Of a stretch of 64,000 nt of DNA, positions 35,896 through 44,407 are shown piece by piece. The position numbers were made by a program, and so were the translations under genes. Below the pieces are notes generated by a model, which had not been told where the DNA came from, did not search any database, and worked only from the letters and a program-made list of their open reading frames with translations. Each line of letters begins with the position of its first letter. The stretch's first letter is position 1. The stretch is taken from NCBI GenBank assembly GCA_009781495.1, contig WQYA01000003.1:1-64000 (forward strand), written 5' to 3'. The DNA comes from Cystobacterineae bacterium. Its GTDB lineage: Bacteria; Myxococcota; Myxococcia; Myxococcales; Myxococcaceae.

Positions 35896-37007
35896 GGCAG
35901 CAGAACTGTTCCTGAGGTGATGATGCGCTCGCCTTCACTCAGACCTGCGAGAATGCATGTCCTGTCGCCAATTCGTTCTCCTATGTCGGCTAGGCGTCGT
36001 TCGAATTGCCAGGGCGCCTTTTCAACATAGAGGAAAGTACGCTCGCCGCGGAGCACGAGGGCAGAAGTGGGGGCGAGCAGCTCGTGGACCTCTCCTCCGC
36101 GCAGTGTGGCGCGTGCGAACATTCCAGGCTTGAAGCGTCCAGCGGTATTGTCGAGGGCGATTCGTACTTTGACAGCACGCGTCTCGGCCGTGAGCACTTC
36201 GCCGATGTGCTCGACATGGCCTTCAAACTGTTCTCCCGGGTAGGCGTTGAGCGCAACGAGGGCCTCCTCTCCCAGGCGAACATAACGGATGTCCTTCTCG
36301 GGAACACTCGCGGCGACCCATACAGCGGAGAGATCTGCGACGGTCATTACCGGCGTGGAGGCATCGTTCTGGTATTGGCCCGGAGCAGTCGTCAACTCGA
36401 CAATTCGACCGGCAATGGGTGAACGGATAACGAGGGGTTTGCCAACGTCGCTGGGGCCTATTCCAAGCAGACGAAGTCGGGCAGCAGCGCCCGAGAGATC
36501 GTTGCGCACAATTTCGCGCTCGGTTTCTGCCTGCTCAAGTTCCTTCGCCGCGACGATTCCATGGGCATGCAAGTCTTTCTGCCGCTGGAAATTCCGTTCA
36601 GCCTGGCGCTCAGCCGATCGCGCTTTGATGTATTCGGACTGCGCGGCAACCCATTCGGACGAGTCGAACATAAAGAGCGGCGCCCCCTGCTCTATTCTAT
36701 CTCCGAGTCGGACGTGAAGTTTCGCGATGCGACCAGCAAATGGAAGAGAAATTTTTGCAATCTTCGTCGGATCAGCCTCAATGCTCGCAGGAAGCGTCAG
36801 CTCATGGCGTACAGGTTTTGAATGGATTTCCTCAACAACGAGGTGTTCGCGCAGTGGGGAACGTTCCGGCACGAGAAGCAAACCATCACGCTCTTCAAAA
36901 TGTGCAGGCGCCTCGTCAGCCGGCGCCTTTGTGCCCCGGTTGCAACCCACGGACAAAAGAAGAACAACCGGAAAAAGAGGCAGCATCTCGGACAAAGCAG
37001 GCTTCAT
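35892..37007 (-). CDS. czcB: membrane-fusion subunit of metal efflux (CzcB type)
   Basis: The 371-residue protein has a lipoprotein signal with lipobox LSVGC (Cys 22), so it is anchored in the inner membrane. A beta-barrel and lipoyl half-motif (FAGRIAKLHVRLGDRIEQGAPLF) flank a coiled coil (about 120-185), followed by the second lipoyl half (IRSPIAGRIVELTTAPGQ) and a barrel domain. It joins CzcA to CzcC. No His-rich N-terminal metal-binding extension is present, unlike classical CzcB. ATG 37007 has a strong TAGGAGG upstream. It is the first gene of the operon; a promoter with an inverted repeat lies just before it. Confidence 0.92.
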   Translation of the reverse strand: MKPALSEMLPLFPVVLLLSVGCNRGTKAPADEAPAHFEERDGLLLVPERSPLREHLVVEEIHSKPVRHELTLPASIEADPTKIAKISLPFAGRIAKLHVRLGDRIEQGAPLFMFDSSEWVAAQSEYIKARSAERQAERNFQRQKDLHAHGIVAAKELEQAETEREIVRNDLSGAAARLRLLGIGPSDVGKPLVIRSPIAGRIVELTTAPGQYQNDASTPVMTVADLSAVWVAASVPEKDIRYVRLGEEALVALNAYPGEQFEGHVEHIGEVLTAETRAVKVRIALDNTAGRFKPGMFARATLRGGEVHELLAPTSALVLRGERTFLYVEKAPWQFERRLADIGERIGDRTCILAGLSEGERIITSGTVLLP

Positions 37008-37050
37008 GCCTTACCTCCTACGAATGGCAATCCGAGTTGTCATTGTTAGC

Positions 37051-37093
37051 GTTATAATTCACAGCAGGTTTCGTCTAATAAATTTCGAAACCT
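37051..37093 (-). promoter_or_regulatory. probable promoter and operator of the czc operon
   Basis: On the minus strand TTAGAC (37073-37078) and TATAAC (37051-37056) form -35 and -10 boxes 16 bases apart, 44 bases before the czcB ATG. A perfect inverted repeat AGGTTTCG/CGAAACCT (37066-37073 and 37086-37093, 12-base centre) overlaps the -35 box. Such placement fits a metal-responsive repressor. No regulator gene is adjacent. Confidence 0.55.
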
Positions 37094-38206
37094 ATCGGCA
37101 TCATAATCGACGCGAAAGACTTGTGCATGACCCGAACAAAAACGAGTCCAACGAAGAGATCATGTCAAAGTGAAAGCGGTCTGGCGGGATACTCCACGGC
37201 AGGATGCTCCACCCTGGATATTCGCCATGACTCTGGAACCGGGAGGGGAAACCGGCAGAGATAGAGACGCCTTGGGGCCTAAGGTGCTACATTTCCACCC
37301 ATGTGTCACAGCGACTTCATGCAACATAAAACCGGTCCAGTCCCTCCTAGCTTCAGCCAAATGTCATTTTCCGTCTATATATTAGGTGACGTATATATAG
37401 GTGACGTCGCCGTCGGGTTGGTGGACCAGCCTCAAAAGCCATAGCCTGTCCTGGTCGGCTTTGTTTTGCTGAATGCCAGTGTAACAGCATAGGTTTTTAG
37501 ATGGGACGGCGGAGCCCCCGTTCCCCGCTGGCGTTGTAGGATATGGAAATGGAAGCCATCTGTCCTGCCCCCTTATTCGTCATTGCATTATCATATTTTT
37601 GAATATTTTGAGTCGGCTTAAGCGTTTTGAAATTTCATCATTTTAGCCTCACCAAAGAAAGTTTAAATTCGTGAATACTTCCAGATGTCTGGCAAAAAAA
37701 TGTCGCTTAAAGCATCTTTATTGGCATTATGCGTACTGTATATACATATCTACGGATTCTTAATGAATAATGTTTATTTTAGCTAAAACCATTTAAAAAT
37801 ATTCAGGTTATTTTTTATTTTCTCAAGGCAGCCGCTGCTTCAAATTTTTATCCCATGGAGGGCTTCCAACAGAGCAGAGCAAACCAAGCAAGCTTCAAAC
37901 AAAAACCACCCGACAGGCCCCCCAAACCCTTCACCGGAAGCGACGAGAACCTCAGTTATGAAAAAAATGTCTGAGGCGTTTGAACGCCTTCTGAGCAGGC
38001 ATGGATGGGGCTTGCAGCATAACCTCTTGATTTAACACGAAAATAAATGCCATGGATCTCCCATCTGTTGCCACAAACAGCAGATCATCACTCTCAATTG
38101 TACGAGGCGCACAAAATATTTCTTACTTACAAGCAACAAATGGGTAGGATGTTCAGATAATGGTTTTTAGACGTCTCTTATTTTTGCATACCCAAGCGAG
38201 GACATA
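37094..38206. other. long gene-poor, A/T-rich intergenic stretch
   Basis: About 1.1 kb without a convincing gene. It holds two near copies of TATATA-TAGGTGACG in tandem (about 37375-37407). A hairpin with GAGGCGTT/AACGCCTTC arms lies at about 37971-37989. From about 37560 to 38200 the sequence turns clearly A/T-rich. One small open frame of 33 codons (37685-37786) encodes a hydrophobic peptide but has no ribosome binding site, so it is not called. The region may hold the promoter and long leader of the gene at 38207, or be a remnant of transferred DNA. Confidence 0.6.
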
Positions 38207-39292
38207 GTGAAAACCAATAATTTCCTTCAAAGCATCGTAACGAAGGCTACCGACGCAGCCCTCAAGAAATTAGATCTGCCCAGCAAACTGCCAACAAAGG
38301 TGGCCTCACCCGAAGCCAAGGCCAGTGGCAACTTCACCGAATATGGCACACAAGGTGACAAATACAAGTTCAGTGCTAAGGACAGCTTTGAGAATAACTG
38401 GTCTGGCTCCAAATCCGGATCGGCGGAGTTCAATCTCAAGCCCGAAACGCAGAAAAAGCTTGAGGATGGCGCCAAAACACTGGGCACTCTCCAGAAGGGC
38501 CTTGAGGCCATCGGCATCAAACCCGAGCTGAAGAAAGATTTTGACACGGAGTGGTCCAAGAAGGCCGAGGCCAGCACCTCCGGAAAGGTTCAGGGGAAAT
38601 ATGGCGAGGCCGAGTATGCGGCCAACGCTTCCGCTGAGATCTCAGCCGGCGCATCCGGACAAGCCACTCTCAACATGAACGGCCTTGACGCAAGCTTCAA
38701 CGCGAAGGTAGGTATCGAGGCCACAGCGGAAATTTCCGGCAAAGCCTCCGCGAACTTCAACGTTGCCGGCGTGGATATTCCCGTATCCGCCGAAGGGCAT
38801 GCGAAAGCAACGGCCAAAGCGTCTGCAGAGGCCAACGGTTCGGCCAAAATCACCCGAGATCCGCTCACTGCCGTCGCCGAGGGCTCTATAGGTGCATCGG
38901 CAGTTGCCAAATTGGAAGGCGACATCAAAGCCTCTGCGGGCCCCTTCAGCGTCAAGGCAAGTGGCTATGTGAGTGCAGGTGCTGAAGCTTCAGCGTCCGG
39001 AAAAATCGGCTATGAGGATGGCAAGTTCACGCTCAGCGGAAACCTCGGTGCGGCACTCGGCGTCGGTGCCGGCGCCTCCGTGGACGTCGAGGTGGACCTC
39101 AAACAGATCGGCAACATGGCCAAGGATGCGGCCGTCCACGTGGCCGAGAAGGCAGCCGACGCGGCTGTCCACATGGCCGAAACGGCGGTCAACGATGCCA
39201 AAAACACGGCCGAAAAAGCGGTCAACGAGGTCAAACACACCGTGGACAAGGCTGCAGGCCTCGTGAAAGGTTTGTTCGGCTTCGGCAACTAG
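38207..39292 (+). CDS. Ala/Gly/Ser-rich repetitive protein, function unknown
   Basis: The 361-residue protein starts at GTG 38207 with GAGG upstream. I do not recognise it. No signal peptide is present. The first 125 residues are charged, with Lys-rich helices. From about 125 to 300 the chain alternates small and polar residues (for example ASAEISAGASGQATLNMNG, EGHAKATAKASAEANGSA). This suggests many short beta strands, as in a solenoid or barrel-like stack. The end (about 300-350) is a run of 11-residue amphipathic helix repeats (AAVHVAEKAADAAVHMAET) like LEA proteins, finishing GLVKGLFGFGN. The general look recalls repetitive segments of polymorphic toxins and contractile-injection cargo, but that is a guess. 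A TPR protein follows 42 bases later. Confidence 0.8.
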   Translation: MKTNNFLQSIVTKATDAALKKLDLPSKLPTKVASPEAKASGNFTEYGTQGDKYKFSAKDSFENNWSGSKSGSAEFNLKPETQKKLEDGAKTLGTLQKGLEAIGIKPELKKDFDTEWSKKAEASTSGKVQGKYGEAEYAANASAEISAGASGQATLNMNGLDASFNAKVGIEATAEISGKASANFNVAGVDIPVSAEGHAKATAKASAEANGSAKITRDPLTAVAEGSIGASAVAKLEGDIKASAGPFSVKASGYVSAGAEASASGKIGYEDGKFTLSGNLGAALGVGAGASVDVEVDLKQIGNMAKDAAVHVAEKAADAAVHMAETAVNDAKNTAEKAVNEVKHTVDKAAGLVKGLFGFGN

Positions 39293-39334
39293 GCTGCCAA
39301 TCTCCGCTTCCCAACCTATAAATTTTGATGGATA

Positions 39335-40672
39335 ATGTTGTCTATGGCAAAGAACGAACTGTATCGGCGTGCAAGTGAAGAGTTGAAAGCGGGAAATTAT
39401 GAAGAGGCCAAACGGCTCTTCCTCAAACATGAGGAAGAGTCGGGTACTGCGGCAGAGACACCCTCTCTGCTGCAACGAGCGGATGAGCTCTTCACGAAGG
39501 GGGAGGTTGTTCAAGCCACGCAACTCTATGAGCAGATCTTAAATCGAAACCCATCGTTGGTGGGCGTCTATCTGGGCTTTGCTCGTATTGCTCTGCTCAC
39601 AGGCCAAATGGAGGCTGCGAAAATCCACGCCCAAGCCGCAGTTCGGATAGGGCCTGGCAACGGGATGGCATGGACGCTGATCGGCATCGTGGAAGAGGCC
39701 GAAGGCAATCCGGATGCCGCGCTGCAATACCTCGAAAAGGGGGTTGAGCTCGCTCCTTCTGCCTTCTTCTGCCAATACAACTATGGGCGGGTACTCGTCG
39801 CCACGAAGCGGTCAACCATGGAGTCGGCTATGGGAATTGCCGCACTGCTTGAGGCGACCAAACTGGAGCCACACAACCGCGACGCGCTTTTCATGCTGGG
39901 CAACGCCTACCGGGAAGCAAAGCAATATGAGAAGGCGATTCGAGCTTTCGAGGCAGCCCGGGACATCGATCCTAAAAATGTCGAAACGTGGGCTACACTG
40001 ATCGATCTGCTCTTCGAGGGCAAGGAGTTCAAAGCCGCCCAAGACATCGCCAACGCGGCACTCAGCAACTGTGGCGATCACCCGGCGCTGCTCGAAAAAG
40101 CAATGGCGACGGCGATGATGCTCTCGGACTCCACGACAGCAATGGACTATGTGGAACGCGAGCTTAAGCTTGTCCCGGAGCACGAGCAAGGGTGGCTCAA
40201 CCTGGCGAACCTGGCACTCCTCAACAAGGATTTCGACAAAAGCGAGAACGCTGCCTGTGAGCTGCTGCGGAGGAACCCGAAGAGCTGGGAGGCATGGTAC
40301 CACCTGGGCAACCTCTATGACGTCGTTCCAAAACGGGAGAAAGAGGCTGAGGAGGCCTATCGCAACTCGATAAAGCTCGCTCCCGACAACTGGAAACCGT
40401 TGACCAATCTGGCCGGCATGTTCATCCAGATGGCTGCAAAAGAGAAAAACGCCGAGGCCCTTACGCTGCTTGAGAAGGCCATTCCTCTCGCGCCCGAGGG
40501 GGAGTGGCGTGTCCACTATAACCTGGCCCTCGCGCACACGAAACTCGGCAATCCGGACAAGGCACTCGAAATAGCCCGTGCAATTCAGAAAAGCGCACCC
40601 CAGGACAATCCGATGTTCGCCGAGGCCCGCAAGCTCGAATCGAACCTCCTCGAAGCTCAGAAAAAATCCTAA
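39335..40672 (+). CDS. TPR repeat protein
   Basis: The 445-residue protein is built of about ten tetratricopeptide repeats from residue 5 to 435; typical stretches are LYRRASEELKAGNYEEAKRL, AMWTLIG-like AWTLIGIVEEAEGNPDAAL, and ALFMLGNAYREAKQYEKAI. No signal peptide, membrane span or other domain is visible, so it is probably cytoplasmic and serves as a binding scaffold. ATG 39335 and ATG 39344 are both possible and neither has a clear ribosome binding site. It lies 42 bases after the Ala-rich repetitive protein gene on the same strand, so the two are probably co-transcribed and may interact. Three hairpins follow the stop. Confidence 0.88.
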   Translation: MLSMAKNELYRRASEELKAGNYEEAKRLFLKHEEESGTAAETPSLLQRADELFTKGEVVQATQLYEQILNRNPSLVGVYLGFARIALLTGQMEAAKIHAQAAVRIGPGNGMAWTLIGIVEEAEGNPDAALQYLEKGVELAPSAFFCQYNYGRVLVATKRSTMESAMGIAALLEATKLEPHNRDALFMLGNAYREAKQYEKAIRAFEAARDIDPKNVETWATLIDLLFEGKEFKAAQDIANAALSNCGDHPALLEKAMATAMMLSDSTTAMDYVERELKLVPEHEQGWLNLANLALLNKDFDKSENAACELLRRNPKSWEAWYHLGNLYDVVPKREKEAEEAYRNSIKLAPDNWKPLTNLAGMFIQMAAKEKNAEALTLLEKAIPLAPEGEWRVHYNLALAHTKLGNPDKALEIARAIQKSAPQDNPMFAEARKLESNLLEAQKKS

Positions 40673-40688
40673 CAGGGGGTGTAGCACA

Positions 40689-40788
40689 CCTTCACACCTC
40701 GTTCGGCTGTGAAGGAGGGTGGGGGCAAGCCGCTTAAAAGAGCGGCTTGGAGAGGAGGGGTTTATAAGCCTACCCCCTATGTAGGCTT
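40689..40788. repeat. three consecutive perfect hairpins
   Basis: Within 100 bases there are three perfect inverted repeats. They are CCTTCACA/TGTGAAGG (40689-40696, 40708-40715), CAAGCCGCT/AGCGGCTTG (40726-40734, 40741-40749) and AAGCCTAC/GTAGGCTT (40766-40773, 40781-40788). None has a proper T tract. They lie between the convergent TPR and aldolase genes and may act together as a Rho-independent-like barrier or as an RNA stability element. Confidence 0.75.
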
Positions 40789-40897
40789 GTAGTTTATCGG
40801 TTATTCTACTGAATACCCATAAGCAGAATATTTGCGGCTCCGCCTCGCCCCCGTCCAATGAGACGTCTGGCTGCGCTCATTTCAACTTTGAACCGCT

Positions 40898-41530
40898 CTA
40901 GGGCCTGTAGTCCTTGAAGCGAAGCAGGACTTCGGCCATTTCTGCAGCTGACAAAACCGGCGGCTCAGCTACAGAAAGCGCCTGCAAATATATACGCGCC
41001 AGCGTCTCCACTTCAACGGCCAAAGCCAGGACATGTTCCAAATCCACAGCGTGGCAGAGCATCCCATGGTGCGCCAGGAGAACAGCGGAACGCTCACACA
41101 AAGCCTCAACCACCGTGTCGGACAAGGCCTGCGTGCCAAAAGTGGCATAGGCGGCACACCGTATGGAATCGCCGCCGGCCAGGGCCACCATGTAGTGAAA
41201 GGCAGGAATGGAACGCTCTAAACAGGCCAGGGTTGTACAATAGGGGCTATGGGCGTGAAGGATGGCGCCGGCTTGGGGGTAGACTCTATAAATGTCGGCA
41301 TGCATCCGCCATTCGGTTGAAGGCTTGCGCCTCCCCCGTATCCGACTGGCCCTACCCACCCATACCATGTCTTCGGGCGTGCACTGCTCATAGGGCAGGG
41401 CTGAGGGCGTTATCCAAAACCCCTCGCCTTCGCGGGCGCTGACGTTGCCCGAGGCGCCCTGGTTCAGCCCGTGGCCGCTCATCTCTCGGGCAGTGGCCAA
41501 TACCTGCTCCCGTATAGAAGTCCCCATCAT
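40898..41530 (-). CDS. class II aldolase of the deoxypentulose-phosphate type
   Basis: The protein has 210 residues from ATG 41530, which overlaps the mtnA stop as ATGA; the frame to 41581 lies inside mtnA. It belongs to the class II aldolase/adducin family: GNVSAREGEGFWITPS holds the phosphate-binding region, HAHSPYCTTLA gives two zinc histidines, and LLAHHGML the third. A Glu in TEWRMHADIY is the expected catalytic acid. Next to mtnA it fits the Ald2/DrdA role, splitting 5-deoxyribulose 1-phosphate or methylthioribulose 1-phosphate into DHAP and an aldehyde. L-fuculose-phosphate aldolase is an alternative by family but less likely by context. Confidence 0.85.
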   Translation of the reverse strand: MMGTSIREQVLATAREMSGHGLNQGASGNVSAREGEGFWITPSALPYEQCTPEDMVWVGRASRIRGRRKPSTEWRMHADIYRVYPQAGAILHAHSPYCTTLACLERSIPAFHYMVALAGGDSIRCAAYATFGTQALSDTVVEALCERSAVLLAHHGMLCHAVDLEHVLALAVEVETLARIYLQALSVAEPPVLSAAEMAEVLLRFKDYRP

Positions 41531-42636
41531 CCCCCCTGCTCCGGATAAAGGCCCAGCAACCCCTCTCGACTTGCCCTGCAAATACCACGCTCGGTAATCA
41601 ACCCGCTCACCAGCCTCGCCGGAGTCACGTCAAAGGCCGGATTGACTGCTGGCGTGCCAAGGGGCGCAATGGCTACCGTCCGTATGCTTCCACTCTCATC
41701 CTCTCCCTGTATGCCTAATACCTCTTCCATACCCCGCTCCTCTATGGGAATTTCTGTTAGGCCTTCATCCACTGTCCAGTCCACCGTCGAGCCCGGTAGG
41801 GCTACATAAAAAGGCACGCGGTTGTCCCTGGCGGCCAGGGCCTTCAAATAAGTGCCTATCTTGTTGCAAACGTCACCGCCAGCCGTAACCCGGTCGGCGC
41901 CGACAATGCAGAGATCGATCAGACCGTGCTGCATGAGATGGCCGCCGGCATTGTCCACAAGCAAATGATGGGGAATGCCTGCGGCCGCCAGCTCCCAGGC
42001 AGTCAAACGGGCGCCCTGGTTGCGGGGACGGGTCTCATCTACCCATACATGTACCGGAATGCCTGCGGCCGCTGCCGCATAAACCGGAGCAAGCGCCGTG
42101 CCCCAATCAACGGTGGCCAACCAGCCGGCATTGCAATGGGTGAGAATATGAACCGGTTCGCCCGAGGGCTTTTCTCTCCACCGTTCCTCAATGAGGGCGA
42201 GGCCCCAGCGGCCAATGGCCTCGTTGGCGGCCACATCCTCCTCGCAAATTCGCCCGGCCTCACCATATGCCGCGGCCAGCCGTTGCTCTTCGGGCAGGGG
42301 CCGCAAACAACCCAGCATCCGCTCTACTGCCCAACGGAGGTTGACGGCTGTAGGTCTGCAGCCCATCAGCCGACGCGCCATCTCCTCCAGGGCTTGAGTA
42401 CAACTCGACTGACGCAATCCCAAACACATACCATAGGCGGCTGTGGCGCCAATCAGCGGCGCGCCACGCACCAACATCCGGCAAATGGCCCCCACGGCCT
42501 CCTCTAAACTTTCGAGCCGCACTACCTGAAAATGAAACGGTAACTGAGTCTGATCTATAACCTCTATCCCTATACCGTCCGCGGCTAAACAAATGGAACG
42601 ATAGGCCTGTCCTTTAACCCGCACTGTCCACCTCAT
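41527..42636 (-). CDS. mtnA: methylthioribose-1-phosphate isomerase-like protein
   Basis: The 369-residue protein belongs to the MtnA/eIF2B-alpha isomerase family. RGAPLIGATAAYGM is the N-terminal sugar-phosphate loop, HCNAGWLATVDWGTAL contains the catalytic Cys, and VGADRVTAGGDVCNKIGTY the catalytic Asp. The C-terminal NPAFDVTPARLVSGLITERG is diagnostic. It converts an aldose 1-phosphate (methylthioribose or 5-deoxyribose 1-phosphate) to the ketose. The coupled class II aldolase would then release DHAP. Nucleosidase and kinase or phosphorylase for the earlier steps are not in the window. The downstream methionine-cycle genes mtnB-D are also absent here. Confidence 0.93.
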   Translation of the reverse strand: MRWTVRVKGQAYRSICLAADGIGIEVIDQTQLPFHFQVVRLESLEEAVGAICRMLVRGAPLIGATAAYGMCLGLRQSSCTQALEEMARRLMGCRPTAVNLRWAVERMLGCLRPLPEEQRLAAAYGEAGRICEEDVAANEAIGRWGLALIEERWREKPSGEPVHILTHCNAGWLATVDWGTALAPVYAAAAAGIPVHVWVDETRPRNQGARLTAWELAAAGIPHHLLVDNAGGHLMQHGLIDLCIVGADRVTAGGDVCNKIGTYLKALAARDNRVPFYVALPGSTVDWTVDEGLTEIPIEERGMEEVLGIQGEDESGSIRTVAIAPLGTPAVNPAFDVTPARLVSGLITERGICRASREGLLGLYPEQGG

Positions 42637-42842
42637 GGCTGCCCGGAAACACTGGCCGTAGGTTGTAGGCTTTGTAGAATGGATGCTTTAGCATTTTACA
42701 AACCTCCCCAAGGCTTGCCTAGGGGCTGATGAGACTTTTAGTCATATTTTTCAATCCATTCCATCCTCATTTCCTCTAAAATTTCCTTAAAAATACCGGC
42801 GACCCCCCCCTCAGGGGGTTGGAACACCGTGGACGGGGGATT

Positions 42843-43658
42843 TTAGCAACGCCGACGCCTATGAGCCGAGCAAACCAACAAGAGCGCCCAAACCGGCAAA
42901 AAGCCGCCTGAGACAGCACTTGGGCATAGGGCCGGGCTGTCCACATGGAAACCAACCCCGTTCCGGGAGACAACAGAGAAGCCCGCATCAGAGCCCCAGT
43001 CTCCGAAATAGGAGCCGAACAGGCCCATAAAAACGGCTTTGGGTTTGCGGATGACAAAATCCAAGGTGCCGGGTCCGCCCTGCACGCTTTGAGCAGAGCC
43101 ACCGCCAATTGCAAAAGTAAAAGCATAACCATCGTCCGACTCCAACTCTCTGAGATAAGCTTCTCTGTCTGCAACGACAGTAGGCGCTGTGACAAAAGGC
43201 GAAGCCGTGGCGCTGACGCCTTCCGTCTGCACCCACCAGCCTTCTTCCATGTCCGTGGCAAGTCGACTCAACTGGCTGGCCAGGGCCGTCCTATGGGCAT
43301 TGTCGACGAGAATGAGAACGCCTCTTGGCTGCTCGTCAAAAGGCACGTCCATGCCCGCTGTGACATAGGTAACGCCCGACACATGGGCGCTGGGCATTTT
43401 CTGAATGCGGTATTCAAACAGAGTGCCCAAACTGAGGTTGGTGTCCGTATAGGAGGTTGCGGTCGCCGCCACGCTGCCCAAAGTCACCCAAGCCGTATCG
43501 GGCGGCACCCAACGAGAGATGGTTATGGAATTAGCATAGACGAAGGGTTCCCATCTCAAGTGTATGCTTAGCGGTGAGGCTGTTACGACAACGTGCACAT
43601 GAGGCTCCAACTCCTTGACTTCTTGAGCCCACACTGTCCAAGAGAAAACGGCTCCCAA
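42843..43658 (-). CDS. secreted MYXO-CTERM-like protein, start disturbed
   Basis: The frame begins at TTG 43658 and has 271 residues, but the signal peptide clearly extends upstream (IRRTAIAFLGAVFSWTVWA, starting at about 43682) where no usual start codon exists in frame. A good GGAGGG site with ATG 43699 sits just before it, in another frame, so a single-base deletion near the start or a sequencing error is likely. A fibronectin III-like segment (about 20-90; SIHLRWEPF, WVTLGSVAATATSYTDTNL) is followed by an unrecognised part. The end has Cys, a hydrophobic stretch and RRRRC, resembling MYXO-CTERM sorting tails. Function unknown. It may be a pseudogene or use an atypical start. Confidence 0.65.
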   Translation of the reverse strand: MGAVFSWTVWAQEVKELEPHVHVVVTASPLSIHLRWEPFVYANSITISRWVPPDTAWVTLGSVAATATSYTDTNLSLGTLFEYRIQKMPSAHVSGVTYVTAGMDVPFDEQPRGVLILVDNAHRTALASQLSRLATDMEEGWWVQTEGVSATASPFVTAPTVVADREAYLRELESDDGYAFTFAIGGGSAQSVQGGPGTLDFVIRKPKAVFMGLFGSYFGDWGSDAGFSVVSRNGVGFHVDSPALCPSAVSGGFLPVWALLLVCSAHRRRRC

Positions 43659-43962
43659 GAAGGCGATGGCCGTTCTGCGAATAGCCGCCTGTCATTCATA
43701 CACCCTCCATTCCCCATATAACCCGCAGTAGCGGTATGTTTTGAAAGTGCTGTCAAAAGGGAAAAGCGGTGTCTCATGAAGAGCACACCGGCTTCAGCAG
43801 ACGCCCAGCGCCTCCTTTGTGGATGGGGCCTTCAGCGCCTGGCTGTCCTTGGGGATTTGCTATGTCGCACAAAAAACTTTCTCGCAAATGCTCAGCGCGC
43901 AGGCTGCCCACCGCCTTGGGGGTGGCTTCGGCCATTTTATATCCGTTTGGGCACCCTTCTGG
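43659..43962. other. intergenic stretch without a recognised gene
   Basis: Apart from the presumed start region of the secreted protein (43680-43715), nothing could be recognised here. Plus-strand open frames through 43776-44220 run across the DUF3795 gene and look like shadows; one has a hydrophobic first half but no ribosome binding site. Confidence 0.5.
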
Positions 43963-44301
43963 TTATTGAGACTTCACCAGGTTCTCTTTCGCGCCTGGGA
44001 CATTCTGAAGAACAAAACCGACAATGGGGCAAGTGCTCCATTCCTCACAATCGCCACAGGTGCTCAAACCTTTTTCTTGTACGCATTTGCGGATTTCACA
44101 CTGGTTGCAGTGGGCAATTTTGGGCCCATCCACACGACAGCCCATACAGTTGATGGATTCTGCACAAATATCGGGCGAGTTATACATGAGACGCCACTTT
44201 TGGGCGGTTTCTTCACGTAATTCGTCGCTGTTGGCGAGGGTAGCCCTGCGGGCATCGCAATGCTCACAATCTATTCCACAACAGGCAATAAGCTGTTTCA
44301 T
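43963..44301 (-). CDS. DUF3795 cysteine-rich protein
   Basis: The 112-residue protein starts at ATG 44301 with AAGGAG upstream. It begins IACCGIDCEHCDARRA, the usual opening of DUF3795 proteins (CGxxCxxC), and has further cysteines in CMGC, CNQCEIRKC and CGDCEEWSTC. At least ten cysteines suggest zinc or iron-sulfur binding. There is no signal peptide. The family function is not known. The gene stands alone between two secreted-protein genes. Confidence 0.82.
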   Translation of the reverse strand: MKQLIACCGIDCEHCDARRATLANSDELREETAQKWRLMYNSPDICAESINCMGCRVDGPKIAHCNQCEIRKCVQEKGLSTCGDCEEWSTCPIVGFVLQNVPGAKENLVKSQ

Positions 44302-44407
44302 CTTGAATATCTCCTTTTTTCGACAGAAGTCCCCAAGCCCCTTCGCTGCTCTGACGCTTTTGGCGTCAAAGCAGAAAGCTTGCCAGGGGCAAGGCAGCTT
44401 GTCAACC

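Noticed and set aside
37685-37786. 33-codon hydrophobic ORF in the A/T-rich intergenic stretch
   Set aside because: It could be a small membrane peptide, but there is no ribosome binding site and A/T-rich DNA yields such frames by chance.
41926-42507. 193-codon frame antisense to mtnA
   Set aside because: mtnA motifs are fully present on the minus strand; the antisense frame has no features.
43819-44220. Plus-strand frame with hydrophobic N-terminal half
   Set aside because: It overlaps the DUF3795 gene on the other strand over much of its length and lacks a ribosome site.
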